NCBI RefSeq assembly: GCF_042242105.1
Contig: NC_092033.1
Coordinates: forward strand, 7,972,908-8,036,907
Direction: 5' to 3'
DNA from: Pempheris klunzingeri
Lineage: Eukaryota > Chordata > Actinopteri > Acropomatiformes > Pempheridae
Length of the DNA stretch: 64,000 nt
Under the pieces are notes generated by a model. That model had not been told where the DNA came from and did not search any database. It saw nothing but the letters and a program-made list of their open reading frames with translations. The translations under genes were made by a program, and so were the position numbers. Each line of letters opens with the position of its first letter. The stretch's first letter is position 1. Positions 47,001-58,655 of this stretch are shown in pieces.

Positions 47001-49360
47001 TCCAAAGAGAGACATTCAGCTAGCCTGACTCACCGGCCACTTTTTTAAAAAGCTTCTATGGCCACATTATACTGTGAAATTGGGGTTTTTCTTTCTCCAC
47101 TGAGACGCACACACACAAGCACAAGTACATTTATTTGACCAGGAACAGCATCTATAGAAGCTACACCACATAGTGAGGAGTGACCGGTCAACAGCTCAGA
47201 CGGTAGCTGTGCAGGGCTGAATAGCTGAAACAATTAGACGAATAATCAATTTGTCAATCAATATAGAATTAATCTGCATTTTGATAATCCATACATTTTT
47301 TTGAGTCACTTGTTAAAAAAAACATTTGCACTGTCAAGCCTCTTAAAAGTTAGCAGTTGCTGCTTTTCTCTGTTCTATAGACTAATTGATAGTGAATATA
47401 ATTGTTAAAGCCAAGGTTAAATACAAGCAAACATAAATAAAAACGGGTATGACCAGGGTAGCATTTATAAGAGTTGTATGACATCGTTGTATGACATCGT
47501 TGAAAAGGTGGGGCTTAAATTAGCCACAATGCAACTTGACCACTGATGATAGTCTGGTTGATTCATTATAAATAAATAAATCAATAATTTAACTAAACTG
47601 AGATATTTTTGTTACCATCAGCGTTGCCATCATCCTCAGTGGATCAACTGTTTGAGCTCTTGCTTAGCTTTGATATAGCATGTAAGAGCTTTGACTCATT
47701 CCTCATGAAGTCTTTTTAAAATACTGAAAAACCTCACAAACCTGAAATCCTTTATAGAAATAAACATTTACACCTCTTCTCTGTCTTCTTTCACTGATGC
47801 ATCTAATACCACTGAAGGCCATTAAAAATGCAAAATACTATAAAAAATGAACCCAATAATGCTCAGTGTGTGTTAAGAGTGCTCTCCTGTGTTTCTCCGC
47901 TACAGTTGTTTCTGAAGCATTTCATTCTCCAACTGTAGCACAGAATTCCCTTATTGAAAGAGACACAATCACTCACTGTTCTGATGTAATGCTCTATGGC
48001 GAATTACCCGCCTTACGCACCAAGGAGAAGTGTGTCTGTACTGTGCATGTGTGTGTGCAACTGCTCGTGAAGGAAAAGAAACTGAGTGTCAGCTGTGTGC
48101 GTGCTGGCTGGTCTGCCTCTCTCAGCAGGGAGGTGCTACTGCTAATTAATAACCAGGGTCAAACTTAGATCCGTTCGTGAACATTTGGGCGTTTAGCATC
48201 CCAATGGGAAATCCCACTGGAAGAACTGAGCTACCCTTAAAGCAGCATGTGCTCCTCATATGTGGTGGATCAAACCAATACCCACGCTTTTGATAAAGCG
48301 ACAACAAACTTAAAAATTACTTTTTAATGCTTCAAAACTTAAAGCAACCTTTACAAATTTCTACTTCACTTATTTCAAGAATTTTACAGGAGTTAGAGAC
48401 TTTATGCAAGGCTCTGCGACTAGTGTTAATATATTATATTATTCAAGAAAACGTAGATTTGCATTAGAAAAGCATAAAGTAAAACTTCTTGTCTTAGACT
48501 TAGACTCTATTCCACATTAGTTGTGTTAAAATGGATTTGTAGCAGTGTTTTTTGTTTCTGCTTCACTTGAAGTTTGTCATGCATATGTGATTGATGACCT
48601 TCAGGGCCCCATTGTATAATTAAAAAACAGTACAGGGGCAGGGTCAAGGGAAAAAAATTTCCTTTTATCATTCTTAGAAAAACTAAACTTTTTACTTTTT
48701 ACACTTTGGCAAAGCAGCAGCTTTCTTAAATCATCCGCTACAGCCCACACGCCGAGTAGGGTCAGCTGAGAGGTTATCGTGTTATAAAAGAAGTTAAAGC
48801 ACAAAGCTGACAAATGAATAAGAAAGAATGATGCACTGATAGACAGAGAGATTAGTAACAAAGATGATGTAGAAGATGATAGAAAAAATGTGATAAAATA
48901 AGAGAGATGAAGGCAAAGTTTGTCCAGAAAACGGTATTAATGGAGGTAGAAGGAAGTCTAACTAGTGTGGGATGAAAGTGAAGAAAATTAAGTTCAGAAA
49001 ATGAAGACTGTGGAAGAAATCACCAGCAGAAGAAGAAAACGAACTGAGGTCAAAGGATGAGATGTGACATTGAACAGATAAATTCGAGAGTTGATTCGAT
49101 GGCATTCAAGAGCGAAGATCAATTGCGGTCACTCACACGAAATCTAAACAACCGAAGTTACTAAGATTTACCAAGAGTGAACGTCAATGAAAGAATGGAT
49201 GAAATGAGCGTGCCGAAAAAGATATGGAAGAGGCGAAATGAGAGATTCACAGCACCAGAACCAGATCACAAAGTCACGGATGAAACAAAAGTAAGAGGGA
49301 TGGAAGACGAATGACGAGCACATCCAGAAGTGATCGGATCCAGATAAAGAGGACGCTCAC
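44038..49360 (-). other. erc1: erc1 intron downstream of the alternative exons
   Basis: AT-rich intron with a CA-rich block (44936-45005). From about 48840 to 49300 the plus strand is strongly purine-rich, so the erc1 pre-mRNA is pyrimidine-rich just downstream of the candidate microexon. No other exon was recognised. Confidence 0.8.
44936..45005. repeat. interrupted CA/CAGA microsatellite
   Basis: About 70 nt of CA with several GA and TA interruptions. Confidence 0.92.
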
Positions 49361-49381
49361 CCTTCTGTACAAAACGGCGAA
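49361..49381 (-). CDS. erc1: candidate in-frame 21-nt erc1 microexon
   Basis: On the minus strand a strong acceptor (CTTCTTTCTCTCTCTCAG, AG at 49382-49383) is followed by 21 nt and a good donor (AGG|GTGAGC, GT at 49359-49360). The 21 nt translate in phase as FAVLYRR. Exons on both sides end and begin in phase 0, so inclusion would insert seven residues between ...KPSPDQ and ILSPLL... without changing the frame. The UCUCUCUC tract just before the AG, with a UGC slightly upstream (ATGCCTTC), is the arrangement described for neuronal microexons controlled by PTBP1 and SRRM4. I do not recall this peptide in known ERC1 isoforms. It could still be a chance pair of splice-like sites. Confidence 0.5.
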
Positions 49382-49411
49382 CTGAGAGAGAGAAAGAAGG
49401 CATGTGATTGG

Positions 49412-49438
49412 CTAGGCCCAAATGCCCTCCTCATCATC
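49412..49438 (-). CDS. erc1: erc1 alternative C-terminal exon (GIWA, RIM-binding form)
   Basis: Reads GAT GAT GAG GAG GGC ATT TGG GCC TAG: DDEEGIWA and stop. It sits 322 nt after the donor of exon 49761-49868, directly behind an AG (49439-49440) and in the correct phase, so the spliced product ends ...NNHKPSPDQ-DDEEGIWA. In mammals the brain forms ELKS-alpha/ERC1b and CAST/ERC2 end in exactly this kind of EEGIWA tail, whose last residues bind the PDZ domain of RIM1/2 at the presynaptic active zone. The peptide match is decisive. The acceptor itself is weak (ACTAACCAATAG, little pyrimidine tract), fitting regulated use. The end of the exon is unknown: it may run to a poly(A) site or share the donor at 49360. 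Confidence 0.88.
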   Translation of the reverse strand, partial: DDEEGIWA

Positions 49439-49760
49439 CTATTGGTTAGTTCAGTCCGACCGCAGCGTGAGTTTGGAGAAAGCAGGAAGTTAGTTTGTCA
49501 AAGCAGAAAATTGTAGACAAACATAGTAAGAGCAGAAATGTTGGAAAATTAAAAAAAAAAAAAACACTAACTAGTAACAGTTAAATATAGATACTTAGAG
49601 AAATAAGTAAATGTTACACTAAGACTTAGACTTGCTAATGGAAACAATAAGAAGATTGAGTTATTTCAGAGCATGCTTTTCATCCACATAAGGTGAGGAT
49701 ATTAGTTTTAAGTGGTGTGCAGGAGCAGGTGAAGGTTCAGTATCTCTGCGGGGAGCTGAC

Positions 49761-49868
49761 CTGGTCTGGGGAGGGCTTGTGGTTGTTGGGCTGCTCTGAG
49801 TTTGGAGAGGAGACCTTCAGGTGGTCATCCTCGTAGTTGTCCGCCATCAGCTTCATCCGATTTTGAGT
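49761..49868 (-). CDS. erc1: erc1 coding exon, common branch-point exon
   Basis: 36 codons: TQNRMKLMADNYEDDH, then LKVSSPNSEQPNNHKPSPDQ. The acceptor on minus is CTCTAG|ACTCAAAAT (AG at 49869-49870) and the donor is GACCAG|GTCAGC (GT at 49759-49760); 108 nt, phase 0 at both ends. The TQNRMKLMADNY block is near-invariant in ERC1 and ERC2, while the Ser/Asn/Pro-rich remainder resembles ERC1 rather than the His-rich ERC2. From this exon the transcript can go to the GIWA exon, the candidate microexon, or the FIP-RBD exon at 43852-44037. Confidence 0.96.
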
Positions 49869-50284
49869 CTAGAGACAGAGAAAGACACGGTCACAAACTA
49901 TTAGATCTCCTTGTTATTCACACCAAAGACAAAAAATGATTTTACATGTGGTTCGGCAACAGAAAATAACATCCACATTTGAGAAAACAACACAACGCTG
50001 TGTGTGGGTGTGATGAGAGGAAAACCCTAGCCATGAATTCCTCCAGGAGTTAATTTGCAGAGAGAAAGTAGAGAGGAGAGTGTTGGACGACTGCCATGAG
50101 CTTTGCCTTCATTAACACACATTTTGTGCATGTGTGTGTGAGAGAAAGACACAGAGACAGAGAGAGTCAACAGTGAACACAAGAAAAAGACAGAAAGAGA
50201 TAATTCCCAACTCCCCATGTATGCTTGAGCTTTAAATGTTAGGTTGGTTCTGCTTGTGGTCAAAGAGAACAACAAAGAGATTAT

Positions 50285-50286
<2 letters not shown>

Positions 50287-50328
<42 letters not shown>
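50287..50328. repeat. (AC)21 microsatellite
   Basis: Perfect AC array in the erc1 intron. Confidence 0.95.
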
Positions 50329-50330
<2 letters not shown>

Positions 50331-50849
50331 ACATGCCACCTGTTGAGTAGCTTGTTAGCTGCTGCAGAAAAATAACAGACCTGCTAACTTGCCACTTGGG
50401 AAGAGATCCATAAAGACTAGAACAAATATTAGACTACACACACACACCACACAAACGCATGTACACACACACACTTAAAGGAGGACTATGATTTGCAAAC
50501 ACACATCATCAAACAGTGTGTAGACTTTTGTTCCTCTCCTCTCTTCTCTCCTCCATCATCCTCACCTCTCCCATCTTTGCTCCGCTATAATCTCTTTGCT
50601 CTCCTCCCTACTGTCCTTTATTTTCTCCTCCTTTCCTCTCATCTTGTTTCCTCCCTTGTTGCGCCATCTGTTTCACATGTTATAGTTATACTTCAAGCTT
50701 TACAGTAAGCCTGGAAAGAGCGAGCGAGAAAGTGAGAGAGAAAGCGGGGGAGGGAGTCTAAAAGTGTCAGTCTTGTACGATCTAAATCCCCTTAGCCTCT
50801 CACTGAGCCCTGCAAGGAACGGGGGCTTACATGGGCCAGACTGAGGTTT

Positions 50850-50850
<1 letters not shown>

Positions 50851-50891
<41 letters not shown>
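50851..50891. repeat. (GT)20 microsatellite
   Basis: Perfect GT array, complementary to the AC arrays at 50287 and 51273. Confidence 0.95.
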
Positions 50892-50893
<2 letters not shown>

Positions 50894-51271
50894 ACATAAA
50901 CTGAAAGAAAAATGTGAATGCAAACTTTCATATGTGTATGTTTGAAAGTTAAATGAAAAACTGCATTTTTAAGTAAGTGAGTGTGTGTGTGTGTGCGCGT
51001 GAGAGCGAGAGACAGCAGGAGATACTGGTGGTAAAAAATTATTTCATAAAATATTTGTGTGTGCGGGATCATATAAGCACATGTGTGTGAGTGTGTTTAT
51101 GTACATAAGTCAAGTTGAAGACAGCCTCCCCTGGCGTGCACACACACATTACTCATTTCCTCCTTTTCTAAAGGCAACTTTAAAATAAACACACACATAT
51201 ATTTAAAACAAACATGGAAAGTAAACAGTTCATCTTGAAACCACATAAGTATGGTTTCTACTGCACCTGTA

Positions 51272-51306
<35 letters not shown>

Positions 51307-51854
51307 ACCGCTGTGGAGTGATGTTTATTTGGCTCTGTCTCTTCCTCTCCTCTCCACAATGCCCTTCGACCGGTAAACTATTTGAATTATTTATTCATTA
51401 TCTAGTCTCCACAAACCGCCAGTGTTGTGTTTCATGTTATTGACATCACAGCAAAACAATGAAGGAAAAAACACAGATAAATAAATTACTACCCAAAAAA
51501 ATCTCAACAGACACCGGTATTATATTATATAAACTACGTCATGAACACATGGCGTTTCAGTTAAAGTTCAGATATCAACCTGTTTGGTGTTTCAACTACA
51601 CCACAGTGATGCAGAGATGCGTGGTGGAGTAAATAAAGTCACCTGCACACAATGCTTGAACCACCATGTTGAGCAAAGCAAACCTGCAGTTCAACGTTAA
51701 AGCTTATTGAACTTTGACGTACTTCCCTGTGTTATCTTGCTATACACTTCTGGACAACACCAATCTTATAGACTGCATAAACGTGCAATTTTGCTATTCA
51801 CCTAATGATACTGCGCAACTGTTTGCCATAGTGCTCCACAGTACAAAACAACTG

Positions 51855-51927
51855 CGCCCAACGTGGGGCTCGAACCCACGACCCTGAGATTAAGAGTCTC
51901 ATGCTCTACCGACTGAGCTAGCCGGGC
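51855..51927 (-). tRNA. tRNA-Lys (CTT), inside erc1 intron
   Basis: Complete 73-nt copy, identical in sequence to the intact Lys genes of the other clusters, with anticodon CTT and intact A and B boxes. AAAA on plus at 51845-51848 is its T4 terminator. It lies in the sense orientation of the host gene. Confidence 0.96.
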
Positions 51928-52239
51928 TGCATTTGTTGGAATAGTTGGTCATTTTCAGAAGTTCACCAGCGCTCATGTGCTCAGCTCCACAAGGCTGGTC
52001 TGACTCCTCATGCCCCACACTTGAAAGAAAACTTTGCTTAAAACTTCCAAATGCTGGGGCTCTGTTGTGCCATATGTGCACGATGGTTTATCAGAAAAGC
52101 ATGCGAGAATAAACACAGATGTCCGCAGTTTATGTGACAGTGAACACCGAACCTTGATACATTCATTTAAATCCTTGCGTCATTAGTGCATTCAAGGGAG
52201 AGTAATTTGATTAGAAGGCAGAGTAGCCCAAAACTCCAG

Positions 52240-52312
52240 CGCCCAACGTGGGGCTCGAACCCACGACCCTGAGATTAAGAGTCTCATGCTCTACCGACTG
52301 AGCTAGCCGGGC
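52240..52312 (-). tRNA. tRNA-Lys (CTT), inside erc1 intron
   Basis: Complete 73-nt copy with all stems intact. AAAA on plus at 52230-52233 serves as T4 terminator. Its upstream flank (about 52400-52480) is a diverged copy of flanks seen near 52970-53030 and, inverted, near 13115-13190. Confidence 0.96.
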
Positions 52313-53137
52313 TGCTTGCTAATTTCAAAACCTCAAACTGAGTGAGTGCTTACCACCTCTCAACAAACATTTAGCAATAAAGAAAGCTATAGTAGGTTGT
52401 ACATGCTGTGTGTATGAACTTCTCAAAGCTGGTGAACAGAACAGCACTCCACAACAACCATCGTGGTCTTGCATTGTGACAGGCTTCATGCCTGCTACAC
52501 GGTCATCCCGAGGCCTCTGTTCAAGCACCACCTCCTAATGTGCATTAAAAATGCAGCCACTTTATCAATCTGAATGAGATCAGTCTGACAACACAAAAGG
52601 GTTGTTCAGAGGTAGAGTGAAGTTGGCTCAAGCTTCGCCACAATACAATGCAACGCCACCTGGAAAGCTGCTGCAGTGGCCAATCAAATATATATGCAAG
52701 CAAGCACACATTCCTGGTCAATTACTTCCCACTGTGAATATTGTAGTTAAACTGTCCACAGCCCAAAACACCATCGCTTCGCATAACAGCGAGAGGGGTC
52801 AAATTTCTGGGGTGCATCAATTCTCGTGCTGGGAACACTCAGAGGGCCGGAGGGTCAGGTTTCCGGTTCAGCTCTCCTCACAACACACAACATACGGTGA
52901 TGTAATATAATATACTACGTGATGTGTGTCTGCACTCCTCATACTGTGTTTGTTGATGTGGGTTAACAGGACAGCATCCAACAACACTCGAAGATTTCCT
53001 GGGTTTTTGTGACAGTGCCGAACTGACACAGTGGACATCCTGTAGTCTGTTTGTTTCCACATCCATCTGTCCCACTCAGGCAAGCAAGAGGGAAAGTGAA
53101 ATGATGAGTGGCTGGAGTCTGTAGCACAAAACACCGC

Positions 53138-53211
53138 CGCCCAACGTGGTGCTCACACCCCACGACCCTGAGATTAACAGTTTCACACTCTACCGACTGA
53201 ACTAGCCGGGC
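53138..53211 (-). pseudogene. decayed tRNA-Lys with GTT in the anticodon position
   Basis: Third Lys-type copy in the erc1 intron. The acceptor strands still pair, but the D-arm carries changes, the anticodon loop reads CTGTTAA (GTT instead of CTT), and the anticodon stem is weakened (GTGAAA). The T-arm has lost the TTCGA motif (GGGTGTGAGCACC), destroying the B box. It is 74 nt long. Transcription by Pol III is doubtful. Confidence 0.85.
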
Positions 53212-56200
53212 TTCTTACACCATGAAAAGAGAGGCATCGCAATTTGTCTCAGGGATCCTCTTCTCCTGTCCTTGTTATTTACAACTACAACAAGAATCTT
53301 TTGCTATTTCAGTTTTTTAGGATCTATGCATGTTGCCTGTCTGGTCACACTCCTAGTCACTTATCCCTATATTTAGCTCTTTTATATCCCACTGCTGTGC
53401 AAGTCTTCAATTCAGTTTTGTCCTCATCAGCAGTGCTGCTAGCTTTGATTTTGAGTGATGGGCGTACTAAAAAAACATTAACAATGAACCTTAAAAAAAC
53501 AGACCGATGGGGAAAGGGAGAAAGGGCAAGAGGGAAGGAGTGAGAAGTCGCAGTTAAGTTGAAGAGGATAAGTTGTGTCGATAGGGTGTCTGATCTTTGA
53601 TCTCTCTTCACATGACTGTCCTATATCTCCCCACCCTTCTGCAAACACACTGCAGCAGCCTTTGTGCCCTGCTTTCTCCTCATCTTAGAGCTTTCTCAGT
53701 CTAAATAATCCTCCTGTTTCCCTCTTCCTGTCTTTATCTCTCAGCTCTCTCATACACAATACTGTCTATGATTAAGTCTCTCTGTCCTGTAACAAAATGT
53801 ACCTTACACTATTCTCCTTTTATCCCTCCTTCTTGAATGATCTCTCTTTCTACATTGGATTTAGGTCTCCTGCTCTCCTCCATGGACACAGTATTTTATT
53901 TTCCCCTCTCTTTCTTTTCTCTCCCTCTTGACTTTTGAGCTCCTTAACATGCCCTTGTATCCGTGACTAATTCTCTCTCCCACTCTTTTCCTCCCTCCGC
54001 TCTGCAACATGCCCTCATTTCCATATCTTTCCCTCTCTTCTTGCCCTCTCATTGTTCACTGGTTTCTTTTGTAGTTTTAGTTAAATTTATCAAAATTTTT
54101 GACCATGAGTTTTCTCCTTGTTTGCTGCCTTTTTTTATTTTTTTGTTTTTTCCCTTTCCATTCTGTACTGACTTTCACAATCTTCTCAATATCCGAACCA
54201 CACATGCAACAACGTTTGGAGTTGGAATTGAACTAACATGAATATCTAAATACCTTTCTCCATGTGGTATATAATAAATTCTCATATTCAAACATGAAGG
54301 CCTTGTTAGACCAGCATCTAAAATTTTCCCCACTGACCAATAACAAGGAAACACACAGCTGCATTGCAACTTGTTAGCCGTGTGGCATCATATAATCATT
54401 ATATAAAAAAGTTTTGTTGTATGTTTAATCATAGCACACCATTTACTTTGCCATAGACAGCAGTGTCACAGTTTGGCCATTAGTATTGCTTGTTCGTGAC
54501 TCGGGCTCCTAACTTTAATGGGTACTTCCTTGGCCCATGGTACACACAAAGTTTCATGAAAATCAGGCCAACAGTTTTTCCATGATCCTGCTGACAAACA
54601 GGAAAACGGCACTGAAAAACATTGACCTTTTAGTTGGCTAAGGTAATTATCACTCTCTCTGTGTGTCTTTCTCTCTTCTCCTGTCTGTCCTCTGTCTATA
54701 TTTAATACTGTTGAACCCAAAACACTAAATCCCTAAACATGAACTGGAGGACGAGAATGAAGACGAAAAGAGGAGGGAAATAAAATGAGACAGAAAAGGG
54801 AGAAAGGTGGGCAAGGACAAAAGTGGTATAAGGAGAGAGTAAAGGTGAGGGGAAAAGAAAGAGGGTAGGAGAGGAGAACAAAGAGAAATGAAGGAAAGGA
54901 AAAAATTAACCCCCCCCCCCCAAAACCTCCTCTCTCATTTTCCTCACTGGCCTTTCTTTACATCTTCCCCTTTTCTCTAATTGTCAGGAATGCTGACCTC
55001 AGCTCACTTGTTTCTGTGCCAACTCTCTCATTCTCACTTAATCTAATCATCACACCATTATTTCACTCCTCCTCCCACATTGTTCCCCTCTTTTTCTTCT
55101 CCCCTCCATCTATCCTTCCTGCGGCTCTGCTGTAACCCGCTGACAAGGGACCGAATGAGAAACAAATGAACACGGAGTGAAGTGAGGGGAAAAAACTGCT
55201 GAGTCATGCTTGGAAGAAAATAATTTCACCGTGATAAGGCTCAGGGGAATATTAGATTAGATTATTGTTTCGCCTTTCCCTCCAGTGGTGAAAGGAGAAC
55301 CTTTGTTGATATCTGTGCAATTATCAATAATGAAAAGTTGCTGAGTCATGATTGGACAAGAACTATTTCATCATGATAAGAAATTAGATTAGTTTTTTTC
55401 TCCGTTCCTCTGTGAAAAAGAGAAAGTTGTTGATAAGTGGAAAATTACAAATGACAATGAAAAATGTCTGAGTTGAGCAATGAGGGGAATTATTTCATGC
55501 TGATAGGTCTCTACGGAGTAAGAAATTGAGTTAGACCCACATTTTTTCACTTTAGACAGTAACAGGAGAGGTCATGGTAATTGTGAACAAATAACGATGA
55601 ACAGTTAAGTGTGTAAAGAGGGAGACAAATGAATAAAACCCTCATGACTCTAAAACAGAAACAAAACTTGTGATATAACAGAAGTTCTCAGACTTTCATG
55701 CACGTGCGTATAATCTGTAACTAAGTGGGTCACTGATGAACTGATAATTGATTGAGACTTCTGTCCCGAATGCCAAAAATATCGCTTTAAAGCTGCAGTC
55801 ACAGCTAAATTAAAGCCATCACACTTTCACAGGATTCAACATTTCAGAGCTCTGAGGTGGTTGAGGGTGTCGCCTCCATCACACACACAAAGTCTGGTTA
55901 TATTTTAGAGATTTCAATGTGTTTTTTTGGATCTGTGATTAACTGCTAGTTAACTATTCCCTGTGTTTGTTGAGTATTTTTGTATTTCTGCAATATCATT
56001 TAAGACTTTTGTGGGTTTGGTAAAAAATAACACTTCTCCAGGAACTTGGAAAATAAGAAACCATCGTCTTACAGCTGTGACATGATGAGCAAAAGTCTTA
56101 AAAATACCAAATTTTGGCCACACAGGTGCGGAACAATGGGCAAGGCCACGGCCACACATACACCACCTGTAAATGTTAACCACATGTGTGTCTTGCAGAG

Positions 56201-56998
56201 GCAGATGGTGGTGCTGTATATCCCTCACCTCCCCCAGTCGTCTTTCTCTGGTTCCATTTCATAAAATATTACAATCAGCCCCTCATCTCTTTGCTTTCAC
56301 ACACAACTTCTCTCTCTCTCTCTTTCTCTCTGGATTTTAGTTTCTGTTTCACCACCGCACTGCTGAAGAAAATAAAAAATGAAATGGAAGTGAAGAAGAT
56401 GGAGACTGTGAGAAAGACAGGAGGAGAAGAGGAGTGAAGAGAGCTGAGGTCACTGTGATCTACAGCCTCTTGCCGACACTGCAGCTGGGGGTCAAAGGGC
56501 AAAACACAGGAAACACTTTCAGGGACACACATATATTCTTTCACACACACACACAAGTGTGTTTTTAGACAGCTAGTTTCTTCTTTCTACTGTAGCTGTG
56601 CAGCATAGGTTACAGTGGTGTTTTGAACCTAAATTCAGACCAGACGTGAGGTGTCAGCAACATCTGAACACTAGTCAAAAACACTATGACCTCTGATTGA
56701 CCGTCAAGTGACGGCCATCAAAATCAGTCTAGAGAAACTTCAAAAAGTGGCGGTGTGGATTGTCTGAACTGAACCACATATCATTACTTCACAAAACTTC
56801 AACAATGCTGCGTTCTGTTTACACCAAATGTATTTAGCCTTAATATCAGTTTACAGCTCACCAAATCATTTACTTCATCACTGATTTACACTCACTTGTG
56901 ACTTCCCTGTCCATCAGTCCGGCAGTTTATCAGTGGCAAAATGTGCGTATATGACACTCTGAAGGAGCGAGCTAAAAATACTCCACCAGCCTCAAGCT

Positions 56999-57002
<4 letters not shown>

Positions 57003-57036
<34 letters not shown>
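57003..57036. repeat. (AC)17 microsatellite
   Basis: Perfect AC array; a second one of 15-16 units follows at 57156-57186. Confidence 0.94.
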
Positions 57037-57043
<7 letters not shown>

Positions 57044-57152
57044 GGAATATTGAGGAAGTCTCTGCTGTGATCCATCTTTAAGGGACTGAAAATTATGACA
57101 CCATAGAGAAAAAGAAAGACACACCAAGAGGGGAGCAAAACCACTGACACCC

Positions 57153-57189
<37 letters not shown>

Positions 57190-58655
57190 TACACAGCATA
57201 GCAGCAGACAGTACAGTCTCTGTGTTGTCAGTAACCACCTTCGAGACCCTGAGGTGTCATAAATGACTTCAAATAGGACGGAGAGAGAGACGGGGTGATG
57301 ATGAGGATGAAGAGAGGAGGGTGATGCATGCTATAATGACTTCATGTGACACAGGGTCTCTCTAACACCCGCTGCTAATACCAGTTCAAAAACTTTTTGA
57401 CACACACATGATTTTTCTCTTTCTTAGGCATGCAACATCTGTCTCAGTGAGTCCCTTTGAGCTTATTCTATCCATTAAGTGGATTTTTGGCAATATTCAA
57501 TAACTGGAACTCTTTAGCAACAAAAGAATTACACCTTATCTATTTGCATTACCATTCCTTTACCATTATTTGAACAGCAGCGTGGTTTCACAGTTTGTGA
57601 ATCAAGGGAAACAAGAGTAAACACAAAGCTTTTCAATCTCTTGATGTGTGACTGTTGGTCCCACGTATCCAGAAATAAAAATGTATGTAGCTGTGTGGGT
57701 TAGTGGTTTAACAGACCGTCCTATCCTATAAGCTAATGAAACAGGTCAAATTAAAAAGGAGAAACGGATATGAACTGAAAGTGAGATGACATAAGTCAGA
57801 TGAAGGGAAGAACCACTCTAGTGGATTCTGTGACTTTTGACTGTTTGTTCATAATGCTTATTGAGGTGAGTTCTCTTTTAAAAGCCAATAGGGTTTGTTT
57901 TTTTTCAAATCTCATCTGCACAGTCTACTTGTTGTGTTTCTGCTGTTTTCTGTTTTGTTCTACTAAATAGATAAATAAATACAGAGGGGAGAACAGTGAA
58001 GAAGAAATCCACCAAACTCCCAGTAGACTCATCCACTAAGGGGCTGGTTAATTCACTAGACCCACGAGAACCTTTACAGTGTGTGAGTGTGTTCCTGAGT
58101 GAGTGTGTGAATAGACCTCTGTGTGGAACCACAGAGGCATTTGGTCATGTTTATATCCTTGTTTTTGGCCTGTGTCAGTGTGTGCACATCGGTATGTGAG
58201 TGTGAATGTGTGTGAGTGTGTGTGTGTGTGTGTGAAGGTGTAGCCATACCACCAAAGTGACATGTAAGGTTGTGTGTTTGTGTATCTGCGGACAGAAACT
58301 GCAAATAAATAGAAATTCATATGAAAGTGTTGTCACCGGAGATGTGTGGAGTATCTGAACTCTGTGTGTGTTTGTGTGTGTGTGTGTGTGTGGTGAGTTT
58401 GGGAGGGGTGGCTTAATCCTAAATTTACCTTTGGTGGTCGGAGGACTGTGGTCACATCTGGACTCAGTTTCTCTCTGCTTCTCCTGGTTTCTTTGCTCCC
58501 CTCGTCATTGCTACCTCACCTGTGCTCCTTCACTTTTTACTCCTTTTTTCTGTGTTTTCCTCTCCACCTCTCGTTTGAATAACTGACCAAATATCTTTCC
58601 TAGTGTCCACTTGGATGCCAAATAGTGTGTGTTGATGTGTGCCCAGTAATCCCAC

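Larger units (their letters stand above)
49869..58655 (-). other. erc1: erc1 intron hosting a tRNA-Lys cluster
   Basis: 8.8 kb intron. It contains CA/TG arrays (50287-50328, 50851-50891, 51273-51304, 57003-57036, 57156-57186), pyrimidine-rich stretches (50.5-50.65 and 53.6-54.05 kb), a C11-12 homopolymer near 54910, and, at 51.8-53.2 kb, three tRNA-Lys-type sequences on the erc1 sense strand. Confidence 0.85.

Noticed and set aside
52602-52910. 102-codon open frame on plus between tRNA-Lys copies
   Set aside because: No recognisable domain, antisense to erc1, overlaps duplicated tRNA flank sequence, so treated as non-coding.
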